Assembly: GCA_022819825.1 (NCBI GenBank)
Contig: JAJEGM010000021.1
Location: 1 to 64,000 of the forward strand
Direction of reading: 5' to 3'
From: Acidimicrobiia bacterium
GTDB taxonomy: Bacteria > Actinomycetota > Acidimicrobiia > Acidimicrobiales > Bin134
DNA length: 64,000 bases
In this document: in pieces, positions 24,970 through 34,393 of the stretch
How positions within the stretch are numbered: position 1 is the stretch's first letter
Layout of the letters: each line of letters opens with the position of its first letter
The notes under the pieces: model-generated
Databases searched by the model: none
The model's input: the letters and a program-made list of their open reading frames with translations, nothing else
Told to the model about the DNA's origin: nothing
Translations under genes and position numbers: made by a program

Positions 24970-27711
24970 ATGGGGAACTTCGACATGGGGCCATCCACTG
25001 GATTCAGCAGCGCCGATTTCGAAGCCGCACTGAACGTTCGCTTGGCTCAACTCCTCAAAGCAGAGGGCGTCGACATAGTTCGAACAGAACAGCAGCAGCC
25101 AGGTTCGGCCCAAAAGAGATTCGATATTGAAGCAAAGATCGGGACCCTGGTCGTGGCCATTGAGGCCGAGATAGACAATCGGCGCGGGGCACTGGCTGAT
25201 GCTCGAAAGCGGTTAAGGGAGCACGAACAAGGTGCGGCTGTCGCCCATGAGGCCGTGGCCGTGAGCTATCCCGGCGGACTGCGGGTTGAACGATTTGACG
25301 ACGCGACAGTTCTGGAATGGGCTGTGCTTCCTTCGGAGCAATTCGCTTCGGGCCGACCCCTTGATCTCGCTCGGGTCGTACGGCTGATGCCGGAGCAGCG
25401 GGGAGACCCCGAAGCTGTGGCCCGGTCTCTAGATGATTCGCTGACGCAAGCGTGCGAGGAGATCACTGCCAATCAGATGCGGGAGTTGGCAGAAGAACTG
25501 GATTTGCCGATATCTCAGACTGTGAGGGGTAAGAAAAGAGATACCACCAGAGCAGCCGCCAAGCGCGGCCTGTTGGCGATAACGGCGGCAGCCATGTTTC
25601 ACTCCCGCCTAGATGATCATTTGCGGGCCTTGCGGCCTGAGATTGACGCACGCACAGACCAGCCCTATAAGGGCCGATGGCCGCCGGACAAGCTGGCAGT
25701 CTGCCTTCAACAAGGTGATCCTGTCGGGGCACTTCATGATTCCTGGCAGATGATCTTGGCGGTGGATTACCGCCCGATTTTCGAAGCGGCATGCCGCGCC
25801 CTGATGGCACCATCTCGCGACGAAGGTTGGACGTCGGCTGTGCACCGAGTTGCTCGGGCGGCTCTTTCGGCGGCGGCGGCACCGTCGAGTGGAAGCCACG
25901 ACCTGATCGGACGAATTTTCCATCGACTACTCGACTCAGCCCGCTACGACGGCTCCTTTTACACCAGCACCTCCGCTGCGGTGCTCTTGGCGGGCCTGGC
26001 TATCCGGCCAGACGACTTGCCCGACGAGCTTTCCGACTACCGGGTGATCGACCCCGCCTGCGGTACGGGCACTTTGCTGATGGCCGCTGCTGAGCGCATC
26101 CGCGACTTGCGCCCGGCAGATGAACGGGAAGCAGATGCCCAAACGCTCATTGAAGACGTGATCTGGGGACTGGATGTAAACACCACCGCTTGCCACATGG
26201 CAGCCACCACCCTCGGGCTGATGTCACCTTCAACCGCATTCAAGAACATGAATATCCACATGATGCCACTGGAAGCTGGCAGCAAAAGCCAGGCCGACGA
26301 AGCCAGGGTCGGATCGCTGGAGCTACTTGAGACTGACAAACGGCTCTTCGTTGGCTGGTCAGCCGGCCGCCAGGTAGACACCGAAGTAGAAGTCGAGGCA
26401 AGGCACAACTCCTACGACCTAGTCATCATGAACCCGCCCTACACCCGCGATTCCCTCCGCCACGACCAGTTCGACGATGTCGACGAGAAGCAGCTCAAGA
26501 AGCGTGAGAAAGAGTTGATGGCCGGCCGCGCCGGACACGGCTCATCATCTGGCACAATGTTCTTGGACTTGGGCGAGCACTTGGTGAAATTGGACGACGG
26601 CTGTGCGCTGGCTCTTGTCTTCCCCCTCACTGGCGCGGGTGCTCCGTCTGCGCTGAAAGCCCGCAGGTTGCTTGCCGAGTGGTTCCACGTTGAATGGGTA
26701 GTTGCCAGCCACGACCTGGATCGCTTTTGCTTTTCCGAAAACACGGATATCTCAGAAATGTTGGTTATCGCCCGCCGCCACACAGAATCCGCCCCATCAC
26801 AGCGACCACCAACAAGATTCGTGTGCTTGAGGCAGAACTCCGACCTGGCAACCGATGCCCTTGCCACTGCCACCGCCTTGCACCGGGGGGAGCTAGACGA
26901 GTCCCTTGGAAGCATCTCAGCGTGGCCCGCCGACAAAATGGCCCAGGGCCAGTGGAGACCGCTCGGCCTCACATCATCCGCCCTAGTCGAAACCGCCCAG
27001 GAGATATCCAACGGCAAGCTGTTTCCTGCTACCTCCCTGGACTCCATCGCCAGAGTCGGGCCCGCTGGGTAGCGCGTCCGCGATGTGTTCACCAAACACG
27101 AGGTTGCCGATGCCATGGGCAGGCGTGCGCTCTGGCACAACGACACTGACCGAATCCGCTCGCTGATTGCTCACAGCGATGTCTACATTCACGCCAAACC
27201 GGGAGAACGCGAATTGCGGCTTGCGGATTCCTATTGGTCGCAGAGATCGGGACTGCTCTTCTGCGACAAGGCCCGCATGAACACTGTACGAATCTTCGCC
27301 CTCTGGACGCCAGAGAAGACAATAGGCTCGCACTGGATCCCAGTGGGGGTCACGCGCGGCGATGATGTGTCGGTACATGAGAAAGCGCTCAGCCTCTACT
27401 ACAACTCCACTCTCGGAATAACCAGCGCCGTCGCCTGCGCCGCTCCGAACATCCTGTCGCGTGTGAACTTTTCCCTGGACACAATCAGGAATCTTCCCGT
27501 GCCCGACCTGACCGACGAACAAGCACGCTCTCTGTCCAACGCGTTTGATGCCAACGCGGAAGCCCAACTTCTCCCTTTGGCCCACGCGTCCAACGATCCG
27601 ACCCGCATTGCCCTAGATGAGGCCATAGCTCAGACCCTCGAAATCTCATCAGACACGGTCGCCCAGGTTCGATTCGAACTGAGCCGCGAGCCCTCAGTGC
27701 AAGGGAAATAG
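24970..27711 (+). pseudogene. Single-chain restriction-modification-type N6-adenine methylase, interrupted by in-frame TAG
   Basis: A single reading frame spans 24970-27711 except for TAG at 27070-27072. The first part (700 aa) has an N-terminal nuclease-like segment (RFDIEAKIGTLVVAIEAEI), then methylase motif I DPACGTGTLL (Asp361) and motif IV NPPY (Asn488). The second part (209 aa from ATG 27085, same frame) continues the likely DNA-recognition region and ends in a helical tail. The text across the stop reads RVGPAG, stop, RVRDVFT, so a single nonsense change such as CAG to TAG is the simplest explanation. The full length of about 912 residues suits a Type IIG-like enzyme. Readthrough, a split product or a sequencing error are alternatives. 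Confidence 0.78.
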
Positions 27712-27742
27712 AAGCTGTCACTGGTGTCGGTAGACTTGTTGC

Positions 27743-28957
27743 ATGGAGTTTATGGCCTCTGAACAGGGGAAATGGGCTGATGAGCAAGTAGCCGTGCCGG
27801 TGTGGCCAGAGGTGGTTGACCTTGCTGGATTGACGCTTTCGGGGTTGCGGGAGCGGCTAGGTATGATCAAGAAGGCGGAGTCTCGGTTGGCAGCGATGAA
27901 GACCGCGGCGTTGGCTGAATACGCCCGGCGCAGCACTGAGGGGATGGCTCGGCGGATGGCTTGTGAGGAACTGCAAGCTTCCCGGCGACAGGCCAAACGC
28001 GATGTGGAGACCGCAGAGCAACTCACCCAGGTGCCTGAGACGCTGGAGGCGTTGGGTTCTGGGGAGATTCCTGAGGCCCACGCCAAGCAGATCGCCCGGG
28101 CCGCGTCGCAGGGGCCGGTGAACGAGACGGTGTTGGTCGAAGCGGCCCGCAGCCAGAATTTCGACACATTCTCCAAGACGCTGCGCGATCACCAACAAGA
28201 GCAGTCGGGCGACGACGGCAAGAGCCTTTTCGAGAAGCAGCGGGATCGCCGCTCGGTCAGCTTCTTCAAATCGCCCGACGATGACATGTTCATCTTGTCC
28301 GGAAAGTTTGACCCGGTTGCCGGTCACCGCATCGAGGCTGCGTTGGCTGCCAAAGAGCGGAGCCTGCGCAACGACAAGGATGCTGCTGATCAGACATCGT
28401 TCAACCAGAGGTTGGCCGACGCATTGGAATCTCTGGTGTGCTCCGAACCGGGTGACGGCAAACCACTGGGTGCGAACTTGATCTTGACTGCTGATTGGGA
28501 CGCAGTAAGCCAACGGATGGACGATGCCCGGTTGCTGGATGGCACGCCGCTTCCCATGAGTGAAGCCCTGCGGTTGGCTTGCGATGCCGACATCTTGCCC
28601 GTGGTGTTCGACCGCCAAGGCCAGGAGCTCTGGGTCGGGCGCAAGCTCCGGTCGGCTACTGAGGCTCAGCGTGCCGCCCTCATCGTCAGAGACCGACACT
28701 GCATTGGGTGCGGTCAATCCGCCACCTGGTGCGAAGTCCACCACATCCACGAATGGTCGCGAGGCGGCCCGACCGACCTTGACAACCTCGTATTGCTCTG
28801 CACGCCCTGTCACCATCAAGTCCATGACGACAACTGGGCTGTGCACCGACGTCGAGACGGAACGCACGAATTGCGACCGCCGCCCAAACCTAAAGACTGT
28901 GAGCCTTTCCCCGACGCCCCACCGAGCCGAGAACCCAGGCTCTTGGTCTCGCACTGA
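27743..28957 (+). CDS. DUF222 / HNH endonuclease domain protein (13E12-like)
   Basis: The 404-residue product has an N-terminal helical DUF222 region, including EYARRSTEGMARRMACEELQ and AHAKQIARAASQGPV. A C-terminal HNH domain follows, with two zinc-binding CxxC pairs (CIGCGQ and CTPC) around the catalytic VHHIHEWSRGGPTDLDNLVL. This architecture is abundant in Actinobacteria (13E12 repeat family), often in multiple copies and sometimes linked to mobile DNA. A TAGACT hexamer at 27731-27736 ends 6 nt before the ATG, which suggests a leaderless message. Its role is unproven. It neighbours the broken modification gene. Confidence 0.88.
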   Translation: MEFMASEQGKWADEQVAVPVWPEVVDLAGLTLSGLRERLGMIKKAESRLAAMKTAALAEYARRSTEGMARRMACEELQASRRQAKRDVETAEQLTQVPETLEALGSGEIPEAHAKQIARAASQGPVNETVLVEAARSQNFDTFSKTLRDHQQEQSGDDGKSLFEKQRDRRSVSFFKSPDDDMFILSGKFDPVAGHRIEAALAAKERSLRNDKDAADQTSFNQRLADALESLVCSEPGDGKPLGANLILTADWDAVSQRMDDARLLDGTPLPMSEALRLACDADILPVVFDRQGQELWVGRKLRSATEAQRAALIVRDRHCIGCGQSATWCEVHHIHEWSRGGPTDLDNLVLLCTPCHHQVHDDNWAVHRRRDGTHELRPPPKPKDCEPFPDAPPSREPRLLVSH

Positions 28958-29029
28958 GGGTTACGGGCCTTGGGCTTATAGGAGTGGTTTCGGTAACTAG
29001 CATCGCCACTCATCAGACAAGAGCGTCAA

Positions 29030-30592
29030 TTGGCTCGGCGGGCAGTAGTCACACTGTGGTTGGTGTTGCTGGGCAGCCTTGTTTTGACGACGGTCTGGCC
29101 CGCTACTGCCGCAGCTCACACAGAGTTGCAGTCGTCGCAACCATCAGATGGCGAGATCGTCGGCGAACCGGTCTCGCAAATCTCACTCACGTTCACTCGT
29201 CCTGTTGAGCCGGTCTCGGACGGGCTGACGGCCTTCGACGAGAACGGCCTCGAATACAGACCCGACGCAACCGACTCTGCTGATGGGCAGATCTGGCACA
29301 TGTACTACGAGACGCCACTGGGTAGCGGGCACTACGAGGTCTACTGGCGGGTGGCGGCAGCCGACGCCCACATCATTGAGGGGTCGTTCTCGTTCACCGT
29401 CCTTGTTGTCGAGAGCGAATCCGCACTCGCACCATCTTCGGGTTCGCAAGATGTGCAGAGCACGGAATCTCCAGTTGAACCCACCGAATCCGGGACGGTT
29501 GCACAAGACGATCCCCCCTCGAGCACGACTGGGACTCCAGAGGGGCCCAGCGACACCCAAGCTCCTTCGATTTCGCACGCCACTCCATCACCGAAGGTCA
29601 ACTCGACTCCCCTGGAGAGTTCACCATCATCTCCAACCGCGGCCCCCGAAGAATTCACCGCCGAAGTACCCAGTACTTCTTCCTTCGCGAGGCGAGGCAA
29701 CACGGCAGCCACAGGATCCCAGCGCATCGCCGAAGCCACTCGAATCCTGATCTTCCTGGCCACAATGGGCGTCGTAGGCGGGCTCGCGTTCTTGGCCTTC
29801 ATCGTTCGTGGCGAGCCGTTGGACTCAGAACGGGTGCGTAGATGGGTGAGCGGGAACGGCATCGTGCTTGCCGCCAGTGCGGCAGTAGCAGTGCTGAACC
29901 GAGCGGTGGTCATCGAACGGGAATGGTCGGCGTTTTGGTCACCAGACGCGATAGCCGATGCCGTGTCGACTCAATTCGGTGTGGCAGCAGGGATTCGCCT
30001 GCTCGGCGGGCTCGTCCTAGCAGTAGCCCTGTATCGCGCCGTGGCGAACCTATCGAGGATGCCGACTGTTGTGACCGCGCTGCTGGGCGGGGCGCTCGTT
30101 ATTGCCTCGTTTGCCTTCGACGGCCACACGGTTACCGAAGGACCGAGGTGGTTACATTCCATCGCCAGCGTGAGCCATGTGAGCGCCGCAGCGGTTTGGA
30201 GCGGCGGCGTCGTGCTGCTGGCCGACCTCCTGTGGCGTCGACACCGCCGCGGCGCAGACGTATTCCGGCCGCTGATGCGATTCTCCCGAATGGCGGCTAC
30301 CGCGCTTGTGCTTGCCGGCGCGGCCGGCACGGTCATGGCGATTCTCGTGCTCAACCGCTTCGCCGACCTGTGGTCAACGCCATGGGGCCGTTTGCTGCTG
30401 GCCAAGATTGCCCTCGTCGCCGTGGCCGCGGCCATTGGAGGACACAACCGCTGGGTGCTCATCCCCGCAGTCGAGCGGCAAGGAGAAACTGCTGTCCACC
30501 GACGCCTGAGGCGAGCGGCGGTGATCGAGGCGATCGCCCTGTTGTGCGTCGCCATCATTACCGCATTCTTGGTGGCAGCATCGGCGGTCTAG
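29030..30592 (+). CDS. Copper resistance CopC-CopD fusion protein
   Basis: The 520-residue product has a signal peptide (about 1-29) and a CopC-like domain. That domain starts at mature His30 (HTELQSSQPSDGE) and ends with AADAHIIEGSFSFTV. A Ser/Thr/Pro-rich linker follows (about 130-230), then a CopD-like domain of about eight membrane helices with SIASVSHVSAAAVWSGGVVLL. CopC binds copper outside the membrane and CopD is thought to pass it inward. The start is a TTG at 29030; no ATG fits before the signal. The domain order is common in Actinobacteria. Confidence 0.88.
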   Translation: MARRAVVTLWLVLLGSLVLTTVWPATAAAHTELQSSQPSDGEIVGEPVSQISLTFTRPVEPVSDGLTAFDENGLEYRPDATDSADGQIWHMYYETPLGSGHYEVYWRVAAADAHIIEGSFSFTVLVVESESALAPSSGSQDVQSTESPVEPTESGTVAQDDPPSSTTGTPEGPSDTQAPSISHATPSPKVNSTPLESSPSSPTAAPEEFTAEVPSTSSFARRGNTAATGSQRIAEATRILIFLATMGVVGGLAFLAFIVRGEPLDSERVRRWVSGNGIVLAASAAVAVLNRAVVIEREWSAFWSPDAIADAVSTQFGVAAGIRLLGGLVLAVALYRAVANLSRMPTVVTALLGGALVIASFAFDGHTVTEGPRWLHSIASVSHVSAAAVWSGGVVLLADLLWRRHRRGADVFRPLMRFSRMAATALVLAGAAGTVMAILVLNRFADLWSTPWGRLLLAKIALVAVAAAIGGHNRWVLIPAVERQGETAVHRRLRRAAVIEAIALLCVAIITAFLVAASAV

Positions 30593-30603
30593 CGATGGAT
30601 TGG

Positions 30604-31314
30604 CTAGACCGAACCCAGCACCTCCCGGGCCACGTCGGGGACGTCGGTGATTACGGCGTCGGCGCCGATGGCGGCGAGTTGGGCGATTTGGTCGGGGTCA
30701 TTAACGGTCCACACGTTGACTTCGATGCCGGCGGCGTGGGCGGTGTCTACTAGAGCCTGGCTGGTTGAGGCGAAGTAGGGGTGGATAGCGGTGTGACCGG
30801 CGGCCACTACTCGGCCCACCAGCAGCTCGGGGGCTAGCACCTCAAAGGTCAGATAGGCCGTGGGGATGGCGGGATCAATGGCCCTGATGCGGTCGAGGGC
30901 CTCCATGTCGAACGAAGAGACGATCACCTCACCACGGTGCTCTCCCATCCCCCACCCGAGCACCAACCCGGCCACCGCGGCCGACACTTGGTGCTCGGCG
31001 TCGTAGTCGGGATCGTTGGGCGCGCTCTTGATCTCGATGTTGATCACAAACTCCCGCTCGGAGGCCGGGGCCCGGCACACATCCATGACCTCGGCCAACG
31101 TCGGCACCCAGTCGGGCAGTTCATCGTCATGGAGTTCGATGATGGCCCGACCGTCAGGCAGGTGGGCATCGTGGTGCACAACCAGCACGTCGTTGGCCGT
31201 CCGCCTCACGTCGAGTTCGATTCCGTCGGCATGCTGCCGCACCGCCTCGCGAAACGCCTCCAGGGTGTTCTCGCGCTCCACAACCGACGCCCCGCGATGG
31301 GCAATCACCCTCAT
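30604..31314 (-). CDS. Glycerophosphodiester phosphodiesterase
   Basis: The 236-residue product has the GDPD motifs IAHRGASVVERENTLEAF (metal and catalytic His), DGIELDVRRTANDVLVVHHD (second catalytic His and acidic metal ligands) and INIEIK. VNVWTVNDPDQI and DAVITDVPDV lie near the end. These enzymes split glycerophosphodiesters into glycerol-3-phosphate and an alcohol. There is no signal peptide, so it should be cytoplasmic, like UgpQ. The gene ends 11 bp from the convergent CopC-CopD gene. Confidence 0.92.
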   Translation of the reverse strand: MRVIAHRGASVVERENTLEAFREAVRQHADGIELDVRRTANDVLVVHHDAHLPDGRAIIELHDDELPDWVPTLAEVMDVCRAPASEREFVINIEIKSAPNDPDYDAEHQVSAAVAGLVLGWGMGEHRGEVIVSSFDMEALDRIRAIDPAIPTAYLTFEVLAPELLVGRVVAAGHTAIHPYFASTSQALVDTAHAAGIEVNVWTVNDPDQIAQLAAIGADAVITDVPDVAREVLGSV

Positions 31315-31414
31315 AGGACCATCCCCACAAGGGCAACACGATTATCAGCAATAAACACTTTCACCATCAGCCCCTCTTGCCACACCAGTAGACCACCCCT
31401 ATCCTTGTCCCCGC

Positions 31415-31720
31415 GTGATTACCAAAAGCTTGATGGAAAACCTAGAGAACGTCGCCGATGACTGGCGCTGCCAAGCGGCATGCCGCGACACAGATCCCGA
31501 CCTGTTCTTCCCCGTAGGGAGCACGGGATTGGCCCTTGAGCAGATCGAGTCGGCCAAGGTTGTGTGCGAAGCATGCGCCTCACAGGCCGATTGCTTGGAG
31601 TTCGCCCTGGCCACCAACCAGGACTCCGGTGTCTGGGGCGGCACCTCTGAGGAGGAGCGCCGCCACTTGCGCCGTCGCTGGGTGGCCGAACAGCGCGAGA
31701 AGTCCATCATCTTGGCCTAG
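31415..31720 (+). CDS. whiB1: WhiB family iron-sulfur regulator (WhiB1-like)
   Basis: The 101-residue product has the four WhiB cysteines Cys23, Cys51, Cys54 and Cys60, with the 28-3-6 spacing of WhiB1. It also has CRDTDPDLFFPVG, the turn GVWGGTSEEERR and a basic tail. WhiB proteins hold a [4Fe-4S] cluster that reacts with nitric oxide and bind the primary sigma factor to control transcription. GTG 31415 is the likely start, with ATG 31433 as alternative. A TATCCT at 31400-31405 could be the -10 box of a nearly leaderless message. It overlaps the convergent PdtaS-like kinase by 14 bp, the same pairing as in Mycobacterium tuberculosis. Confidence 0.93.
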   Translation: MITKSLMENLENVADDWRCQAACRDTDPDLFFPVGSTGLALEQIESAKVVCEACASQADCLEFALATNQDSGVWGGTSEEERRHLRRRWVAEQREKSIILA

Positions 31721-33197
31721 CAGTCGGTCGAGGTGCCGATCCCAGCAGGGGTATTGCCACCTCCACCACCGTCCCCGGGCGGGACGGGTCCCCTTCGCCT
31801 TTGCTCATGGTGATGCTGCCTCGCAGATCGGCGCTCACCAGATTCCTGACGATGGCAATTCCGAGACCATCAGCGCTGTCCACATCGAAACCTGGGGGCA
31901 GTCCGACCCCGTCGTCGGTCACCCTCACCTGCACCCGATCGCCGTCGTTGTCCAGCTCGATCCGAACCTGTCCGCCGGGCGGCTCGGGGTAGGCGTGGTC
32001 CATCACGTTTTGCAGGCACTCGTTGAGCACCACGGCCAGCGGAGTGGCCACGTCGGCAGCCAGCTCCCCGGCGTCGCCGGTCACCTTGAACTCCACCGGG
32101 CGGTCGGGACCGGTCAGGCCCTCTTCAACCATCCGCACCAGCGACCGCACGATCTCCACGAACGGCACATCGCTGCTGGCATCACGTGACAAGATCTCGT
32201 GGACGATGGCGATGGCCCGGATGCGCCTCACCGACTCCTCGATGGCATCCCGAGCTTCGGTGGCAATGGCTCGGCGCCCTTGGAGGCGCAGTAGCGAGGA
32301 CACCGTTTGCAGGTTGTTCTTCACCCGGTGGTGGATCTCGGCAATGGTGGCGTCTTTGGACATCAGCAGGCGGTCTCGGCGGCGCAACTCGGAGATATCC
32401 CGCATCAGCACCAGCGCACCGGTTAGCTCTCCGCTGCCGATGAGCGGCAGGCAGCGCAGCACTACTGTGCCCCGATCTCCGTGCTGGATCTCCTCCGTCT
32501 GAGGCAGGCGGGAGGCGAACGCGGCCCGGATGGCCCGCTGCTCCAGGCCGATCTCCACCAGCCGGCGGCCTTCGACATCGCTGTGGAGGCCGATGCGGTG
32601 CAGCGCCGAGGCCGCGTTTGGCGAGATGAGCTGAACCCGGCCCGAGGCGTCGAGCAGCATCAGCCCGTCGCCCACCCGGGGTGATTCCTCGGTCTCGATG
32701 TCGTCCACCGGGAACGGGTACTCCCCCTCGGCGATCATGGCCGCCAGCCGCCGGAACACTTTGAAGTAGCTCATCTCCAGCTCGCCGGGATCGCGCTGGG
32801 TGTCGGGATCGAACTCCCGGGCCATCACCGCCACCACCTCGCCGTGGCAGTTCACCGGCACGGTCAGCGTGCGGACGCGGGGCTGGTCGGCGTGGCCGAT
32901 GCGCCCCCCGTCGGTGATCCGCCCCTCCCGATAGGCCACATCCACCAGCGGACGCTGCTCAGGGGTGAATTCCGCCCCCACCAGATTGTTGCGATGGATC
33001 GACCGGGCCGTGGTGGGCCGGATCTGCCCCGCAATGGCATAGCCCGCCGGGCTGCTGTCGGTTGGCCCGGCAGGCACGTACAGCAGCAGATCGGCGAAGG
33101 AGATGTCAGCCAGCGGCGCCCAGGTGCGCATGAGCCGCTGGAGATGGTTCAGGCGCGACTTGGCCAGACCGGGGGCCAATTCCTCCAGGCTCGCCAT
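31707..33197 (-). CDS. pdtaS: Cytosolic sensor histidine kinase (PdtaS-like)
   Basis: The 496-residue product has no membrane helix. It has a GAF-like N-terminus (about 1-150), a PAS domain (about 175-270, GDGLMLLDASGRVQLISP), a HisKA_2 domain with EIHHRVKNNLQTVSSLLRLQ (phosphoacceptor His289 or His290) and an HATPase domain (NECLQNVMDHAYP, DDGVGLPPGF, GLGIAIV). Length and layout match PdtaS, whose response regulator PdtaR is an RNA-binding antiterminator. No response regulator is in the window. The gene is convergent with whiB1-like, a conserved actinobacterial arrangement. Confidence 0.9.
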   Translation of the reverse strand: MASLEELAPGLAKSRLNHLQRLMRTWAPLADISFADLLLYVPAGPTDSSPAGYAIAGQIRPTTARSIHRNNLVGAEFTPEQRPLVDVAYREGRITDGGRIGHADQPRVRTLTVPVNCHGEVVAVMAREFDPDTQRDPGELEMSYFKVFRRLAAMIAEGEYPFPVDDIETEESPRVGDGLMLLDASGRVQLISPNAASALHRIGLHSDVEGRRLVEIGLEQRAIRAAFASRLPQTEEIQHGDRGTVVLRCLPLIGSGELTGALVLMRDISELRRRDRLLMSKDATIAEIHHRVKNNLQTVSSLLRLQGRRAIATEARDAIEESVRRIRAIAIVHEILSRDASSDVPFVEIVRSLVRMVEEGLTGPDRPVEFKVTGDAGELAADVATPLAVVLNECLQNVMDHAYPEPPGGQVRIELDNDGDRVQVRVTDDGVGLPPGFDVDSADGLGIAIVRNLVSADLRGSITMSKGEGDPSRPGTVVEVAIPLLGSAPRPTARPR

Positions 33198-33223
33198 TGC
33201 CTGAGTCTACGGCCCGAGGCGAA

Positions 33224-33454
33224 TCAGCCCCCGAAGCCGATGGACCGACTGGCCGATGAGGGGTCGAGCTCCACGTACGCCACGCTGGCGGCCGGTACCC
33301 CCACCTCGCGGCCCCGACTGTCGGTGAGCCACAACATCTCGCCCGATGCCAGACCCGTGGTGATGGCCTTCTTCACCGACTCCAAATCGGAGTCGGGGTC
33401 CATCTCCACTTCGATCTCCTTCTGGCTGCGGATCACGCCGATACGGACGTTCAT
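33224..33454 (-). CDS. DUF3107 family small protein
   Basis: The 76-residue product begins MNVRIGVIRSQKEIEVEM and ends AYVELDPSSASRSIGFGG, matching actinobacterial DUF3107 (TB9.4-like) proteins. It is a small alpha/beta protein without catalytic motifs; the conserved C-terminal GFG may be a docking site. AAGGAG lies 7 nt before ATG. It sits between the Mrp and kinase genes on the same strand. Function unknown. Confidence 0.8.
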   Translation of the reverse strand: MNVRIGVIRSQKEIEVEMDPDSDLESVKKAITTGLASGEMLWLTDSRGREVGVPAASVAYVELDPSSASRSIGFGG

Positions 33455-33476
33455 TGGTTCACTCCTTGCACTCGAA

Positions 33477-34319
33477 CTAGTTGATCTTGAGCTCCGGGCG
33501 GTAGATGCGCCGGGGCGGGGGGTTGTCCACCAAATGAGCGGCCATGGCCGAAAAAGCCCGGCCGGCTTCGGAATCTGGAGCCTCTGCCGCGATTGGCCGG
33601 CCTTCGTCAGCCCCCTCCCGCAGGGCAGGAATCAGCGGCACCTGCCCGATCAAAGGCACTTCAAGTTGGTCGGCCAGTTCTTGGCCTCCCCCCGCGCCGA
33701 ACAGCTCATACCGCTTGCCGTCGTCGCCAGTGAACCAGCTCATGTTCTCGATCACCCCGCGCACGGTGAGATTGACCTTCTCAGCCATAGATGCAGCCCG
33801 CTGAGCCACCCGCTGGGCGGCTGGTTGGGGGGTGGTCACTACGTAGACCTCAGAGCGGGGCAGGAATTGGGCCAATGAAATGGATATGTCCCCCGTGCCC
33901 GGCGGCAGGTCCACCAGCAGGAAATCGGGATCATCCCAGGCCACATCGGTGAGAAACTGCTCCAGCGCCTTGTGGAGCATGGGGCCCCGCCATATCACCG
34001 CTTGGTTTTCTTCAGCAAAGAACCCCATGGATATGCATCGCACGCCGTGGGCCTCAGGAGGCGCGATCATGTCGCCGACCATTTGCGGCTCTTGGCCGAT
34101 GCCCAGCATCCGCGGGACGGAGAAGCCCCACACGTCGGCATCCACCACCGCGGTGCGATGCCCGGCAGCGGCCAGGGCCACCCCTAGATTCACCGTGACC
34201 GACGACTTTCCAACCCCTCCCTTGCCCGAGGCGATCAGCATCACCCTTGTCGTGGACGTTGGATCAGTGAAGGGGATGGTCCGGGGCGGCGGTTGGGGGG
34301 TGTCGCCTGCGGCAGCCAT
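33477..34319 (-). CDS. mrp: Mrp/NBP35-type P-loop ATPase lacking the CxxC motif
   Basis: The 280-residue product has the deviant Walker A IASGKGGVGKSS, VVDADVWGFSVPRMLG, and FLLVDLPPGTGDISIS, all typical of Mrp/ApbC iron-sulfur carriers. The N-terminal MIP18/DUF59 domain found in many Mrp proteins is absent. The usual CxxC after the ENMS motif, which holds a bridging [4Fe-4S] cluster, is replaced by ENMSWFTGDDGKRYELFG with no cysteine. Such variants occur in Actinobacteria, so carrier function is uncertain. It is divergent from a cysteine desulfurase gene, which fits a link to iron-sulfur or sulfur metabolism. Confidence 0.88.
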   Translation of the reverse strand: MAAAGDTPQPPPRTIPFTDPTSTTRVMLIASGKGGVGKSSVTVNLGVALAAAGHRTAVVDADVWGFSVPRMLGIGQEPQMVGDMIAPPEAHGVRCISMGFFAEENQAVIWRGPMLHKALEQFLTDVAWDDPDFLLVDLPPGTGDISISLAQFLPRSEVYVVTTPQPAAQRVAQRAASMAEKVNLTVRGVIENMSWFTGDDGKRYELFGAGGGQELADQLEVPLIGQVPLIPALREGADEGRPIAAEAPDSEAGRAFSAMAAHLVDNPPPRRIYRPELKIN

Positions 34320-34393
34320 GCCGGTAGATTACGGCATCGACTCAGAAATCCCTGTGCCGTGACCATCCCGGTGCGATACCCAATTCCAGTGCC

